Assembly: GCF_005491705.1 (NCBI RefSeq)
Contig: NZ_CP028092.1
Coordinates: 868,001 to 932,000, forward strand
From: Pontibacter sp. SGAir0037
Lineage (GTDB): Bacteria > Bacteroidota > Bacteroidia > Cytophagales > Hymenobacteraceae
Direction: 5' to 3'
DNA length: 64,000 nucleotides
How positions within the stretch are numbered: the first letter of the stretch is position 1; each line of letters begins with the position of its first letter. Shown here piece after piece: positions 16,102 through 25,690 of the stretch. A program made the position numbers and the translations under genes. Under the pieces are notes generated by a model. The model was given only the letters and a program-made list of their open reading frames with translations. It had not been told where the DNA came from and ran no database searches.

Positions 16102-19100
16102 ATGAGTAACAATTCTACCCCTTCTACAGCCTGGGTTACTTTGTTCTGTGTTTTCTTGTTAACTCTAGCTTCTGCATTGGCTGCTCCCGGTTCTAAAACA
16201 GCTATCGCACCAAACAAAACAGCAGAAGTAGCGGCGGTGGCTGCCGGTCCTGCCGGTGTCAAAGCCAGGCCTTCGTTGGTTGGAGCAATCACAATCGAAT
16301 GGAAGGCAGTTGCCGGTGCAACCAGGTACATAATAGCCTATTCCTTATCTGGAGATAAAAATTACACCGAACTAGCAACCATTAATGGCACTGCCGCTGC
16401 AACGGTTTATAGTTTCCGCAACGAAGGCCTGGGGGCTAATGAAACCTATTACTATAAAGTAAAAGCAGTTACAGGATCAGGTGAAACCGACTATAGCACT
16501 CCTGTTATGGCAACTACCCATGCCGCCGCAAAGGTCTTCAATATTATGCCCTTCGGAGATTCAAATACGCATGGCACGCGCTCCGGCGATTCCAGGCCTG
16601 TTTCAGAGAGAGTGGCATACAGGAAATTCCTGTACGACCTCCTCAACAATGCACAGGTTAAATTCAACTATGTAGGCAGTGAGAAATCGGGCAGCGCTTT
16701 TATGGCTGACGACGAGAATGCCGGTTTTCCGGGTGCCCGCACAATGGACTTGCTGGCGCTACTGAAAAATGGCAGCTACCAGAACCAGGGAGGAGAGACC
16801 ATAAGCAGAGGAGCAGCCGGTCGTTATCTGGACGAATATAGTCCGGATATGCTGCTGGTACACCTTGGCACAAACGGCGGACAGTATGGCGTAACAGACA
16901 GTGATCAGGCTATTGCCGAAATGAGTACGATTCTGGATGAAGTGGATGCGTACGAAGCGCGCGCCAATAAGGAAGTTACTGTTGTTCTGGCCCGGATCAT
17001 CAGCCGTATTCCGAATCCAAATGATCCGCAGGCGATTCCTTTAACTACTAAATTCAACGAGAAGCTAGAGGCCATGGCTTCGAAAAGGATTGCGGAGAAG
17101 AGCGACCGGATTGTAATGGTGGATATGGAAAATGAAGCGGGCATCGTGTATAACTATACTACACAAGGTGGAGATATGGATGATCCGCTGCACCCCGGCA
17201 CCACCGGCTATCAGAAGATGGCTAACCAATGGTTTAAGGTAATGAAGCCGCTTTTAGAACCTGCCACTGTCGATAACAGAACACCTGAAACAACCATTGC
17301 ATCTAAACCGGAAGCCAATACAAACAGCAGAACCGCTACATTTCAGTTTAGCAGCAACGAAAGCAAAGTGATCTATGAACTTAGCTACAACGGAGGCACT
17401 TTTGCCGTAACTTCCAATCCGGTTACGTTCGATAACCTGGCAGATGGAACGTATACCATTGCCGTGAGAGCCGTAGATGCCGCCGGAAACATTGATGCCA
17501 CGCCTGCCACTTATACCTGGACAGTAGATACAAAAGCTCCTGAAGCACCTGTCTTTACAAAGATTACAGAAGACAGAGGTGTTTATGCCGATGACCAGAT
17601 CACATCTGATAATACCTTGCTTCTTTCCGGCACGGCAGAGGCAGGTGCTGTTGTAACAATTTTAGAAAAGATCAGAGGACAAGTAGGCACAGCCAGAGCA
17701 GCCGCAAACAGAACCTTGAGCTTTAGCTATGAAAGTACAGCCTTGCCCGAAGGTACCTATCATTTCTCGGCAAAAGCACAGGATGCAGCCGGTAACCAAA
17801 GCCAGCCCGGTAGCGAATTTAAAGTTACAGTTGATCTGACAGCACCAACAGTAGCCATTTCATCGGGTGAAGCAGGGCCGGTTAAAAATGCGTTTACAGT
17901 AGAGGTAAAGCTGTCGGAGGAAGTGTTTGGATTAGAAGCTTCGGACTTTACCGTAAGCAACGGCACCCTTCATAATCTCAGAGCAGTTGATAAACTTACC
18001 TATACCGCAACTATAACACCCACCTCTGGCAGAGAGGCTGTGGTAGCGGTTTCGCTTGCTACCGGTAAAGCAACAGATCTTGCGGGTAATGGAAATGCAG
18101 CCTCCAATAAACTGGAAACAGCCTACGACGATATTGCTCCATCCGGCTACGCCGTTCAGTTTCTGACGGATCTGATAGACGTAACGAACCTGGAAACTGC
18201 AGGCATAGGCGTAACTGGCGCTGAAGTTGGTGCGACCTATTATTTTACAATCACCAGTAGTAATGGTGGAGAAGAGATTACAGGTAGTGCTTCGGCTACT
18301 GCCAGAAACTTTACCATTGCCTCACTCAGCCTGAGAACCCTGATGGATGGTACCCTGACAGTAACTTTCTACCAAGTAGACGCAGCCGGAAACAAAGGCC
18401 GGGAGGTGACAGCGGGTGTTCGGAAAGTAACCCGTAATGTGGTGGAGGTAAAAGAAATCCCAGCTCTTACAGTGCCTTTCAGAACGACCTATGAAAGCCT
18501 TACTTTGCCAGAGCAGGTAGAGGTGACCTATGCCAATGGCGAAAAAGAAAATTTAAGTATCAACTGGGAGCGGGGCAACTACAATGGCCTGGTAGCCGGA
18601 GCGTATAATCTTAGCGGAGAACTGGTGCTTAAGCCTAACTCTATGAACACAGATAATAGAAAGGCTCAGATAAAAGTAGTGGTGGAGCCTAACCAGGCGC
18701 CCACAGTTCTTAACTTAAGTGCAGATACTTTTGAACCGGATGCAAAAGACAATGAAATCATAGGTGCTTTCAGCACAACAGATCCGGATGATGATGCGCA
18801 TAGCTATGAGCTTGTAAGTGGCGAAGGCGATGCAAATAATGATCGTTTTGAGATAAGAGGCAATGAACTGCACCTGAAGTCGAACCGGGGTTTGTCCGGC
18901 ATTACCAGTTTCGTCATCCGTGTCAGAAGTACAGATCCATCTAATAATTCCATAGAACAAACTTTCACACTGATCAAGTCTATTTACCATCCTGAAACAA
19001 AGCTCAAGATTGTAAATGCCTTTACGCCCGATAATGATGGCGTTAACGACACCTGGACGGTACCTGAACTCCGCTTTTATAATGATGTAGACATTCAGGT

Positions 19101-19263
19101 ATTCGACAGAGCAGGTATCCGCTTGTTCCATACGACGAACCCGGAAGAAGGATGGGACGGAAGAGGCCAGAACGGGCAGGTTCAGCAGGGCTCGTATCTG
19201 TTCATCATCCAAGTGAAAGATATCAACCTGGTGCAGAAAGGTGTATTAACAGTACTGAAGTAG
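16102..19263 (+). CDS. Secreted multi-domain SGNH/GDSL hydrolase protein with T9SS type B tail
   Basis: This 1053-residue exported protein begins with a signal peptide (hydrophobic stretch TAWVTLFCVFLLTLASALAA). A fibronectin-III-like domain (about 53-143) follows. An SGNH hydrolase domain (about 148-385) has the nucleophile motif FGDSNTHG, the GTNGG block and the catalytic DPLHPGTTGY. Then come several Ig-like/cadherin-like beta domains (about 393-960), with recurrent VDAAGN and DLTAPT linkers. The last 85 residues are the CHU_C/gliding-motility C-terminal domain (FTPDNDGVNDTW, IQVFDRAG, GWDGRGQNG, GSYLFII), the type B signal for type IX secretion. SGNH enzymes cleave esters such as O-acetyl groups on glycans. 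It sits 6 bases before its likely secretion partner PorP/SprF. The protein should be at the cell surface or released. Confidence 0.9.
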   Translation: MSNNSTPSTAWVTLFCVFLLTLASALAAPGSKTAIAPNKTAEVAAVAAGPAGVKARPSLVGAITIEWKAVAGATRYIIAYSLSGDKNYTELATINGTAAATVYSFRNEGLGANETYYYKVKAVTGSGETDYSTPVMATTHAAAKVFNIMPFGDSNTHGTRSGDSRPVSERVAYRKFLYDLLNNAQVKFNYVGSEKSGSAFMADDENAGFPGARTMDLLALLKNGSYQNQGGETISRGAAGRYLDEYSPDMLLVHLGTNGGQYGVTDSDQAIAEMSTILDEVDAYEARANKEVTVVLARIISRIPNPNDPQAIPLTTKFNEKLEAMASKRIAEKSDRIVMVDMENEAGIVYNYTTQGGDMDDPLHPGTTGYQKMANQWFKVMKPLLEPATVDNRTPETTIASKPEANTNSRTATFQFSSNESKVIYELSYNGGTFAVTSNPVTFDNLADGTYTIAVRAVDAAGNIDATPATYTWTVDTKAPEAPVFTKITEDRGVYADDQITSDNTLLLSGTAEAGAVVTILEKIRGQVGTARAAANRTLSFSYESTALPEGTYHFSAKAQDAAGNQSQPGSEFKVTVDLTAPTVAISSGEAGPVKNAFTVEVKLSEEVFGLEASDFTVSNGTLHNLRAVDKLTYTATITPTSGREAVVAVSLATGKATDLAGNGNAASNKLETAYDDIAPSGYAVQFLTDLIDVTNLETAGIGVTGAEVGATYYFTITSSNGGEEITGSASATARNFTIASLSLRTLMDGTLTVTFYQVDAAGNKGREVTAGVRKVTRNVVEVKEIPALTVPFRTTYESLTLPEQVEVTYANGEKENLSINWERGNYNGLVAGAYNLSGELVLKPNSMNTDNRKAQIKVVVEPNQAPTVLNLSADTFEPDAKDNEIIGAFSTTDPDDDAHSYELVSGEGDANNDRFEIRGNELHLKSNRGLSGITSFVIRVRSTDPSNNSIEQTFTLIKSIYHPETKLKIVNAFTPDNDGVNDTWTVPELRFYNDVDIQVFDRAGIRLFHTTNPEEGWDGRGQNGQVQQGSYLFIIQVKDINLVQKGVLTVLK

Positions 19264-19269
19264 CATATA

Positions 19270-20256
19270 ATGAAAAAGTATTTACTCGTAGCCCTTAGCT
19301 TGTTTGCAGCTTCTGCCTTACAGGCCCAGAGCTTAAAGCAGGTGAGTAATTTCTCCCAAAATCAGTTATACTATAACCCTTCGCTGACTGGGTATGGTGG
19401 TTCGGCTATTAAAAGCTTTTACCGCAACCAGTGGACCGGCTTCGAAGGAGCACCCAACACCATCTTGCTTTCGGCTGAGTTTGATTTAGCAGATCTGGCG
19501 AGTGAAAAAACGCGTAGCAAACAGCCTGTTACACATTACCAGTATGCCGGAGCAAAACACGCGCTAGGGGCAGTTATTCTTCAGGATAAATTCGGGCCTT
19601 CCCGTGAAACGCAGTTTGCTCTTAACTATAGTGCCGATGTCAGGCTGTCGGAGCACCTGGGCTTGCGCTGGGGAACTGCCCTTACGTATAGCGGACATCG
19701 TTTGGATGGTTCATCTCTTGTGGTGGACGATATGGCAAACGACCCGAGGTACCAGCGCGCGCTGGCGAACAACAGCAGCTTTAGCAAATTAGACCTTGAT
19801 TTAGGTATAGCCCTTACATCAGAAAACTTTTACTTAGGCTACGCATTGCAGGATATCACCAAAGGTAAGTTTGTTACAATGGGCGACGATTACATGAATT
19901 ACCTTTTCACGCATAAGCACATGGTACAGGCAGGCTATCGCGCCAGTGTTTCTAACCAGATTGGTTTGGTTGCCAATGCGCTCTACCAGCACGATGAAGT
20001 GCTGGTAGGAACACTGGATACGCAGTTAAAAGCAGTGTATATGAATCGCTTCTGGCTGGGAACAGGTTACAGGGTAAATCAGGCTTTTCATGTAACAGGC
20101 GGTGTGCGTTTCGATCAGTTCTCATTAAGCTATGCTTTCGAAACACCGGTGCAGGATGCGAGCATGTTTAATGCCTCTACCAACGAAATTTCCATTGGCT
20201 ACATGCTTAACAGCAGGTTAAACAAACATATTAAGCAGGCAGTAACTGTCTGGTAA
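19270..20256 (+). CDS. PorP/SprF family type IX secretion membrane protein
   Basis: This 328-residue outer-membrane beta-barrel protein of the PorP/SprF family starts with a signal peptide (MKKYLLVALSLFAASALQAQ). Typical family features are the early segment QNQLYYNPSLTGYGG, the RNQWTGFEGAP motif, and alternating beta strands to a C-terminal region (EISIGYMLNSRLNK). In Bacteroidota such genes almost always follow a gene for a CHU_C-tailed cargo, as here after 6 bases, and serve secretion or surface attachment of that cargo by T9SS. The same transcript probably carries both. Confidence 0.92.
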   Translation: MKKYLLVALSLFAASALQAQSLKQVSNFSQNQLYYNPSLTGYGGSAIKSFYRNQWTGFEGAPNTILLSAEFDLADLASEKTRSKQPVTHYQYAGAKHALGAVILQDKFGPSRETQFALNYSADVRLSEHLGLRWGTALTYSGHRLDGSSLVVDDMANDPRYQRALANNSSFSKLDLDLGIALTSENFYLGYALQDITKGKFVTMGDDYMNYLFTHKHMVQAGYRASVSNQIGLVANALYQHDEVLVGTLDTQLKAVYMNRFWLGTGYRVNQAFHVTGGVRFDQFSLSYAFETPVQDASMFNASTNEISIGYMLNSRLNKHIKQAVTVW

Positions 20257-20266
20257 ATTAATAACA

Positions 20267-20316
20267 GAAACAAAAGGAGCCCTGCAGCCATATGGCTGCA
20301 GGGCCCCTTTTGTTTC
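20267..20316. terminator. Bidirectional terminator after porP/sprF
   Basis: A long stem (ACAAAAGG, a 2-base mismatch, then CCCTGCAGCC paired with GGCTGCAGGG and CCTTTTGT) flanked by A- and T-rich ends lies between convergent genes. Confidence 0.88.
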
Positions 20317-20323
20317 TGGATGC

Positions 20324-20737
<414 letters not shown>

Positions 20738-20776
20738 CTTGATCTTTTTTAAAGTTGCTAAGGCAGATTTTAACAC

Positions 20777-21334
20777 TTAAAGCAATAGAGGCAGCAGTAG
20801 GTAAGTGGTTATAAGTCCGCCTATGAAAAAGCCGATAACAGCTACTAACGATGGCCACTGCAGGTTTGATAAGCCGCTGATGGCATGCCCTGATGTACAC
20901 CCCCCGGCGTAGCGGGAGCCGAAGCCTATAAAGAATCCGCCGGCAAGTAGGAGAAGCAGGGCTTTAACGTTCAGCAGCGCATCCAGGCCCAGTAGTTCCT
21001 CTGGTTGCAGCCCCTTGGGCTCCTGTAACCCCAGTTCCCGGAGATCTGCCACAGTAGCCTCCGCTATTTGCACCCCCTCCGGCGAAGCCAGCCAGGTAGA
21101 GGCTATCCAGCCTCCTGCAATTGCACCCGCAAGAAACAGGAGATTCCAGGTTTGCTCACGCCAGTTGTAGTTGAAAAAAGCCACCCGTTTACCGGCACCA
21201 CAGGCAGCACAAATAGTTCTGAAGTTTGAGGAGAAGCCAAAGGATTTCCCGAAGAAAAGCAGCAGCACCATGACAAGAGCTATTAAAGGCCCTGATACAT
21301 ACCATGGCCAGGGTTGTCGAAGTATTTCCAGCAT
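20777..21334 (-). CDS. YeeE/YedE-family sulfur transport protein
   Basis: This 185-residue membrane protein (ATG, MLEILRQPWPWYVSGPLIAL) has five or so helices and two Cys-containing motifs typical of the family: FRTICAACGAGKRVAFF and GSRYAGGCTSGHAISGLSN. The GGCTSGH motif is a conserved sulfur-relay Cys site in the YeeE fold. Its stop is 39 bases upstream of the next gene's ATG, so the half-size proteins are co-expressed. The inserted, soluble-looking stretch WLASPEGVQIAEATVADLRELG is outside the helices. It acts in the inner membrane in uptake or export of thiosulfate/sulfane sulfur. Confidence 0.9.
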   Translation of the reverse strand: MLEILRQPWPWYVSGPLIALVMVLLLFFGKSFGFSSNFRTICAACGAGKRVAFFNYNWREQTWNLLFLAGAIAGGWIASTWLASPEGVQIAEATVADLRELGLQEPKGLQPEELLGLDALLNVKALLLLLAGGFFIGFGSRYAGGCTSGHAISGLSNLQWPSLVAVIGFFIGGLITTYLLLPLLL

Positions 21335-21385
21335 GTTGTAGATCTGATTTAATGATAGTTTGATAAATTAAACAAGTGTACAGGA

Positions 21386-22207
21386 TCAGGTAAGGTATAC
21401 TTCTTTTAAGATAATGTATACCCCCATGAGCAGTACAAACCAGCCGAAGCCTGATTTTAGTTTGGCAGCCTGTATTTTGCCGGATAAGGCAGAGCCAATG
21501 TAAATTCCGGCAATGGAAACAGCAGAGAAAATGAGAAGAAACAGCCAGTCGATGCTATAGTTGAAAATGTCGCCTACAAACCCAAAAAGCGATTTGGCGG
21601 CTATAATCAGCAGGGAAGTGCCCACTGCCATTTTCATGTCGAGTTTACTGAATATGACCAGGGCCGGGATAATTAAAAAACCACCTCCTGCACCTACCAG
21701 GCCGGTAACAGTGCCTACAACAAGCCCTTCTGCCAGAATACCGGCATAATTAAAGTTTTCCGGTGCCTGGTGTTCTGAAGCTCCCTTTGGTGCAGCCTCT
21801 TCCTTTTTAGCACTTCCGGCACGTATCATACTCACCGAGGCAAAAACCATCAGCGCCGCAAACAGGAGCATGAGCAGCATGTCTTTCGTTAGTATAAATT
21901 CTCCCGTTTCCAGTATCTCAGCCGGTATCGCCGGCACCAGGTATCGCCGTGTCATATAAACGGCTACAATGGAGGGTAACCCAAAAACCAGTGCGGTTTT
22001 CAGGCTTACCAGTCCCTTTTTATAGAATTGGTAACTGCCGGCCAGGCTTGTCAGGCCAACAATAAACAGTGAGTAAGCAGTGGACAGTACGGGTGAATAC
22101 CCGAGAATATAAACCAGTACCGGTACTGTAAGTATAGAGCCGCCTCCACCAATCAGTCCCAGGGACAGGCCAATGGCGAGAGCCGCTAAGTAACCTAATA
22201 TTTCCAT
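21386..22207 (-). CDS. Sulfite exporter TauE/SafE family protein
   Basis: This 273-residue inner-membrane protein has eight or so helices and the repeated TauE/SafE signature: GLSLGLIGGGGSILTVPVLV in the first half and GTVTGLVGAGGGFLIIPALV in the second. The ATG at 22207 (MEILGYLAALAIG) is chosen over an upstream TTG at 22231 because that TTG lies inside the -7 promoter box. The family exports sulfite, sulfoacetate or related organosulfur anions. It lies between a Crp/Fnr regulator and two YeeE proteins, a common sulfur-detoxification neighbourhood in Bacteroidota. Confidence 0.92.
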   Translation of the reverse strand: MEILGYLAALAIGLSLGLIGGGGSILTVPVLVYILGYSPVLSTAYSLFIVGLTSLAGSYQFYKKGLVSLKTALVFGLPSIVAVYMTRRYLVPAIPAEILETGEFILTKDMLLMLLFAALMVFASVSMIRAGSAKKEEAAPKGASEHQAPENFNYAGILAEGLVVGTVTGLVGAGGGFLIIPALVIFSKLDMKMAVGTSLLIIAAKSLFGFVGDIFNYSIDWLFLLIFSAVSIAGIYIGSALSGKIQAAKLKSGFGWFVLLMGVYIILKEVYLT

Positions 22208-22228
22208 GTATGTTGTGAATTTCCGGAG

Positions 22229-22236
22229 CAAAAGTA
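22229..22236 (-). promoter_or_regulatory. -7 box TACTTTTG for the TauE/SafE gene; decides its start
   Basis: On the minus strand TACTTTTG is an exact TAnnTTTG match, 21 bases before the ATG at 22207. It overlaps the alternative TTG start at 22231, which therefore cannot be in the mRNA. The Crp/Fnr gene ends 50 bases upstream, so the exporter can be transcribed separately from it. Confidence 0.6.
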
Positions 22237-22285
22237 CGGCTCCCGGAGCTGAAGCTACGTGACTTTGGTTACATAACTATATTTT

Positions 22286-22921
22286 TTAAAGGCTGTGCAG
22301 CGAAATGTAATTCCGGTGCAGCGTTATGGCACCTGTCTGCTCCAGTTTCTTCAACAACCTGGAAATTACCTCACGTGAAGAGTTAAGTTCTTCGGCTATC
22401 TGCTGATGCGATAGCTTCACTTCATTGCCGCTTACTTTTGCATGGCGCTTCAGGTAAAAGATGAGTCTTTCGTCCATGTTTTTAAAGGCAATGCTATCCA
22501 GTGTCTGAAGCAGTTCTTCGAAGCGCTGCCGGTAAGAGGCAATTACAAAATGGTGCCAGCTTTTATACCTGGAAAGCCATAGCTCAGTGAGGTGGGAGGG
22601 GATAAGCACCACATCTGCGCTTGTGACAGCTTTTGCTTTAATCTGGCTTTTTTCGTTTCTGGCCTCACACATCATAGAAAGCGCACAGGCATTACCAGGC
22701 TGCAGGTAATACATCAGAAACTCATGGCCTTCATCGTCTTCCCGGTATACTTTCAGCAAGCCGTCCAGCAGCAGGATAGTAGAGCGAATATACTGGCCGG
22801 TTTGCATCACGGGCTCTCCTGCTGCCAGGTGCCTTACAGTGCTTTCCTGCTGTATCTCCGAAAGCAGCGACTGTTCCAGCTGGGAAAATTGTTGTTGAAG
22901 TATGTCAAAGTTGCTGTCCAT
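22286..22921 (-). CDS. Crp/Fnr-family transcriptional regulator
   Basis: This 211-residue regulator starts at ATG (MDSNFDILQQQFSQLEQ). It has an N-terminal cyclic-nucleotide-binding-type beta barrel (about 20-130; AAGEPVMQTGQ, GLLKVYREDDEGHEF) and a C-terminal winged helix (about 150-211; KLSHQQIAEELNSSREVIS is the recognition region). The sensor domain lacks the canonical cAMP phosphate-binding RAA motif and instead has Cys residues in NACALSMMCEARNEKSQ. That cysteine pair recalls Bacteroidota regulators next to sulfide/persulfide genes. The gene precedes the TauE and YeeE genes on the same strand, so a sulfur-stress regulon is the likely target. The ligand is unknown. Confidence 0.9.
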   Translation of the reverse strand: MDSNFDILQQQFSQLEQSLLSEIQQESTVRHLAAGEPVMQTGQYIRSTILLLDGLLKVYREDDEGHEFLMYYLQPGNACALSMMCEARNEKSQIKAKAVTSADVVLIPSHLTELWLSRYKSWHHFVIASYRQRFEELLQTLDSIAFKNMDERLIFYLKRHAKVSGNEVKLSHQQIAEELNSSREVISRLLKKLEQTGAITLHRNYISLHSL

Positions 22922-22945
22922 TCTGGGATGTAAGTATAAAACTAA

Positions 22946-24394
22946 TCAGGCACTTGCTTCCTTTGCTTTCTGGGCAAAGCCGGTTCTGGTCATTTCTCCC
23001 CAGCTTTTCTTCCCGGTCATTAAATCCCTGTTTCCTAAAATGGCGGCCCATACAGTAACAGGGTGGTAAATAAGTGGCTCTAGCAAGGCAGTCAGTACCA
23101 GGCTAAGCATGAAGCGGGGCTTTTTGTACTGCTGGTAAGACCGTTCTTCGAACAAGATAGCAAATACTGAGTTCATAATGGCAAAGGTGTACACTAAGGC
23201 GAAGAAGGAGAAGAAATATAACCAGTTAGCATAGCCTAAAAGCATGATAAACAAGAAGAACAGCAGGCCAAAAAATTCAATAAGAGGGGCGGCCCACTCA
23301 AATAAGACCCAGAGCGGGAGACTCAGCATGCCATGGATGCCATACTTCCGGTTAAAGATCATTTTACGGTGGATCCAAAGGGTTTCAGCTGTTCCGCGAG
23401 TCCAACGGTTGCGCTGCCTTTTCAAAATATTCCAGGTTTGGGGTGCCTCGGTCCAGCATAATGGATCAGGAATGAATGCTACTTTACAAGGTTGCTTTTC
23501 TTCATACATCAGGCGGCGCATGCGTACGAGCAGCTCCATGTCTTCTCCCACCGTGTTGTGGTTATAGCCTCCTGCCCTGATAACCGTTTCTTTATCGAAC
23601 ATGCCAAAAGCTCCTGAAATAAGCAGAAGCCCGTCTACTTTGGCCCAGGCCATACGCCCCATCAGGAAAGCGCGGAAATACTCCAGCACCTGTACTCTGG
23701 CAATAAAGCTTTCAGGTACCTTTACCTTTACCAGCCGGCCATCTTCCACAATACAGGAATTGGCAATACGGATAACACCACCTGTTGCTATTACCTTTCT
23801 GTCTTCTTCCATAAATGGCTTTACCAGTTTCAGTATAGCATCCTGCTCCAGCACACAGTCTACGTCTATACAGGCAATCAGCTGGTTAGAAGAAACGTTA
23901 ATGCCCACATTCAGCGCGTCTGCCTTGCCGCCATTTTCTTTGTCTACAACTACCAGTTTATGGTAAGCCGGGTTTTTGGCTTTATAGATGCCCCGTACAG
24001 CTTTGGTGGCCACCCTTTCGTCCAGCACCATGTTTACTTTTTCCAGCTCATAGGCTTCAATCAGCAGGGCCAGTGTATTGTCTTTACTGCCATCGTTTAC
24101 AATAATTATCTCGCAGTTGTTGTAGTGCAGCGTGAGCAGCGAGCGCACGTTATCTACAATGGTCATAGATTCGTTATAGGCTGGCGCAATAAGCGATACC
24201 GAAGGAGCATTGGGAGACGACAGGATGGTGCGATAGTCGACAAAGCTGTTTTTCTTTTTATAGCTTCGCATGGCAATGGCCGACAGTGCCGCCAGCAGTA
24301 CATAATTCAGGCTGATACCAATGGCATAGAACAGGATGAGGTAATTAAAAACGAGAGCCGTGTTGCTCACGAAATTGCCCATGAATTGATTCAT
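22946..24394 (-). CDS. Processive family 2 glycosyltransferase (poly-GlcNAc/cellulose synthase-like)
   Basis: This 482-residue membrane glycosyltransferase starts at ATG (MNQFMGNFVSNTALVFN). N-terminal membrane helices come first. The GT-A catalytic domain has APAYNESM, VNDGSKDNT, the KENGGKADALNVGI loop, the metal-binding IDVDCVL (DxD-type), GEDMELLVRMRR (general-base region) and the processivity motif QRNRWTRG. C-terminal helices follow (PLIEFFGLLFFLFIMLLGY and others). This is the layout of PgaC/IcaA and related synthases that make and export a beta-linked polysaccharide. It overlaps the HEAT-repeat gene by 4 bases. No deacetylase or outer-membrane exporter is adjacent. Confidence 0.92.
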   Translation of the reverse strand: MNQFMGNFVSNTALVFNYLILFYAIGISLNYVLLAALSAIAMRSYKKKNSFVDYRTILSSPNAPSVSLIAPAYNESMTIVDNVRSLLTLHYNNCEIIIVNDGSKDNTLALLIEAYELEKVNMVLDERVATKAVRGIYKAKNPAYHKLVVVDKENGGKADALNVGINVSSNQLIACIDVDCVLEQDAILKLVKPFMEEDRKVIATGGVIRIANSCIVEDGRLVKVKVPESFIARVQVLEYFRAFLMGRMAWAKVDGLLLISGAFGMFDKETVIRAGGYNHNTVGEDMELLVRMRRLMYEEKQPCKVAFIPDPLCWTEAPQTWNILKRQRNRWTRGTAETLWIHRKMIFNRKYGIHGMLSLPLWVLFEWAAPLIEFFGLLFFLFIMLLGYANWLYFFSFFALVYTFAIMNSVFAILFEERSYQQYKKPRFMLSLVLTALLEPLIYHPVTVWAAILGNRDLMTGKKSWGEMTRTGFAQKAKEASA

Positions 24395-25500
24395 ATTCTT
24401 TTATCGAGTGCATAAGCTGCAACCGGCTGCAGCGTGTGTTGATCATTGTTCTGAATGGTAGCCATAATTTCTTCGCCTCGATGACCACTGCGTACGATGG
24501 CTTTGGCCGCAGCCAGCTGCAGGCTTTTATCGTGGTGGTGCAATAGCTGCTCGTAAAAAGGAATATTCTCTTCTCCGGAGATATTGGGGAGCGTTTTCAG
24601 TATTTCCAGCTGCACTTTAAGCGGCTCCCGGTCGAAAATCTGTAGCATTTTTTCTGTTGCATCATAAATTTCGAGGTGGCAGATGGCAATTACGGCTTCT
24701 AAGCGTACCTTTTCATTCGGATGGTCCAGCATCTTGATCAGTTTTGGTGCAGAACCATGCTGGTTATAGAAGGAGATCATGCGGATGCAGAAAATAACAA
24801 TGCTGGGCTCTTTTTTATGCAGCCATTTTTCGAAATGAGGAAGCTTGAGAAACTGCGTTTTTTGAGCCGCCCTTCCCAGCTGCATCTGCGACCACTCCAG
24901 CAGCGGCTCCTCCAGTTCGTCCAGGAAAGAGAAAGGCTCTTCGTTCTGCAGTTTCAGGTAAGATACCTGTGCCTCCGAACGCAGGATCTGGTTCGGGTGG
25001 TTGATGAAAGTTCTGATGAGCACGCTGTCCTGTTTCATGCCCATTTCGGTGAGTTCTCCGATGCCTTTTGCGATCACATCCCATGATCCGGAGTACAGCT
25101 TCTGCTTGGAATAGATGTGCAGCCCAAGGTCTTTGTACAGCTGGTTCAGTTTGTCGGCAAGTTCACCGATAATATTTTTGCGTAGTATAATCAGGTTCTC
25201 CAGGAACAACTGTTTCTGGAAATCATTTGTCAGGTATTTCTCCCGGAAGTTTTCCAGCCGGGCTACATTCCAGCCTTCTTCCTCAAAAATCATTGAGGTA
25301 ATAAACTGCTGCGACTTTTTCTGCATGAGCTGCCTTCTGTTATAGTTAAAGCCATCTCTTACCCTGCTCAGTACTATAAATAAGAACAGCAAAATGGCTA
25401 CCACCATAAATGCTGCCGATAATGTCAGGATTAACTTAACTAGCGGAGGCAGTGCGGGAGGGATGAGCAGAAATGAAGTATAAGATTCCTGATGTAACAT
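24391..25500 (-). CDS. Membrane-anchored HEAT-repeat protein
   Basis: This 369-residue protein starts at ATG (MLHQESYTSFLLIPP). One membrane helix (about residues 20-46, VKLILTLSAAFMVVAILLFL) is followed by a long soluble domain. The C-terminal half (about 210-369) is made of HEAT-type alpha-helical repeats: HPNEKVRLEAVIAICHLE, REPLKVQLEILKTLPNI and HDKSLQLAAAKAIVRSG. HEAT repeats bind protein partners. Its 4-base overlap with the glycosyltransferase gene suggests it scaffolds or regulates that enzyme. I know no tested function for this pairing, although GT2/HEAT neighbours recur in Bacteroidota exopolysaccharide loci. Confidence 0.82.
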   Translation of the reverse strand: MLHQESYTSFLLIPPALPPLVKLILTLSAAFMVVAILLFLFIVLSRVRDGFNYNRRQLMQKKSQQFITSMIFEEEGWNVARLENFREKYLTNDFQKQLFLENLIILRKNIIGELADKLNQLYKDLGLHIYSKQKLYSGSWDVIAKGIGELTEMGMKQDSVLIRTFINHPNQILRSEAQVSYLKLQNEEPFSFLDELEEPLLEWSQMQLGRAAQKTQFLKLPHFEKWLHKKEPSIVIFCIRMISFYNQHGSAPKLIKMLDHPNEKVRLEAVIAICHLEIYDATEKMLQIFDREPLKVQLEILKTLPNISGEENIPFYEQLLHHHDKSLQLAAAKAIVRSGHRGEEIMATIQNNDQHTLQPVAAYALDKRI

Positions 25501-25690
25501 GAAGAACTGTTTCTGGTAGAAGAACCTTTTAGGGGAGTATGCTTTTAAAGATTCTCTGTAACAACACTTAACTTAACATGAACGGGATTAGTGGCATGCA
25601 CACCTGTGCAAAGGCTACTTCAGCAGAAGCCGGTTCAGCAAGCACTATTCCGGGAAAAAGTATTTTCATCAAACTAGAGCCGTTCAAGCA

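Noticed and set aside
22208..22231. TTG start of the TauE/SafE frame at 22231
   Set aside because: The codon lies in the -7 promoter box TACTTTTG, so it cannot be in the transcript from that promoter.
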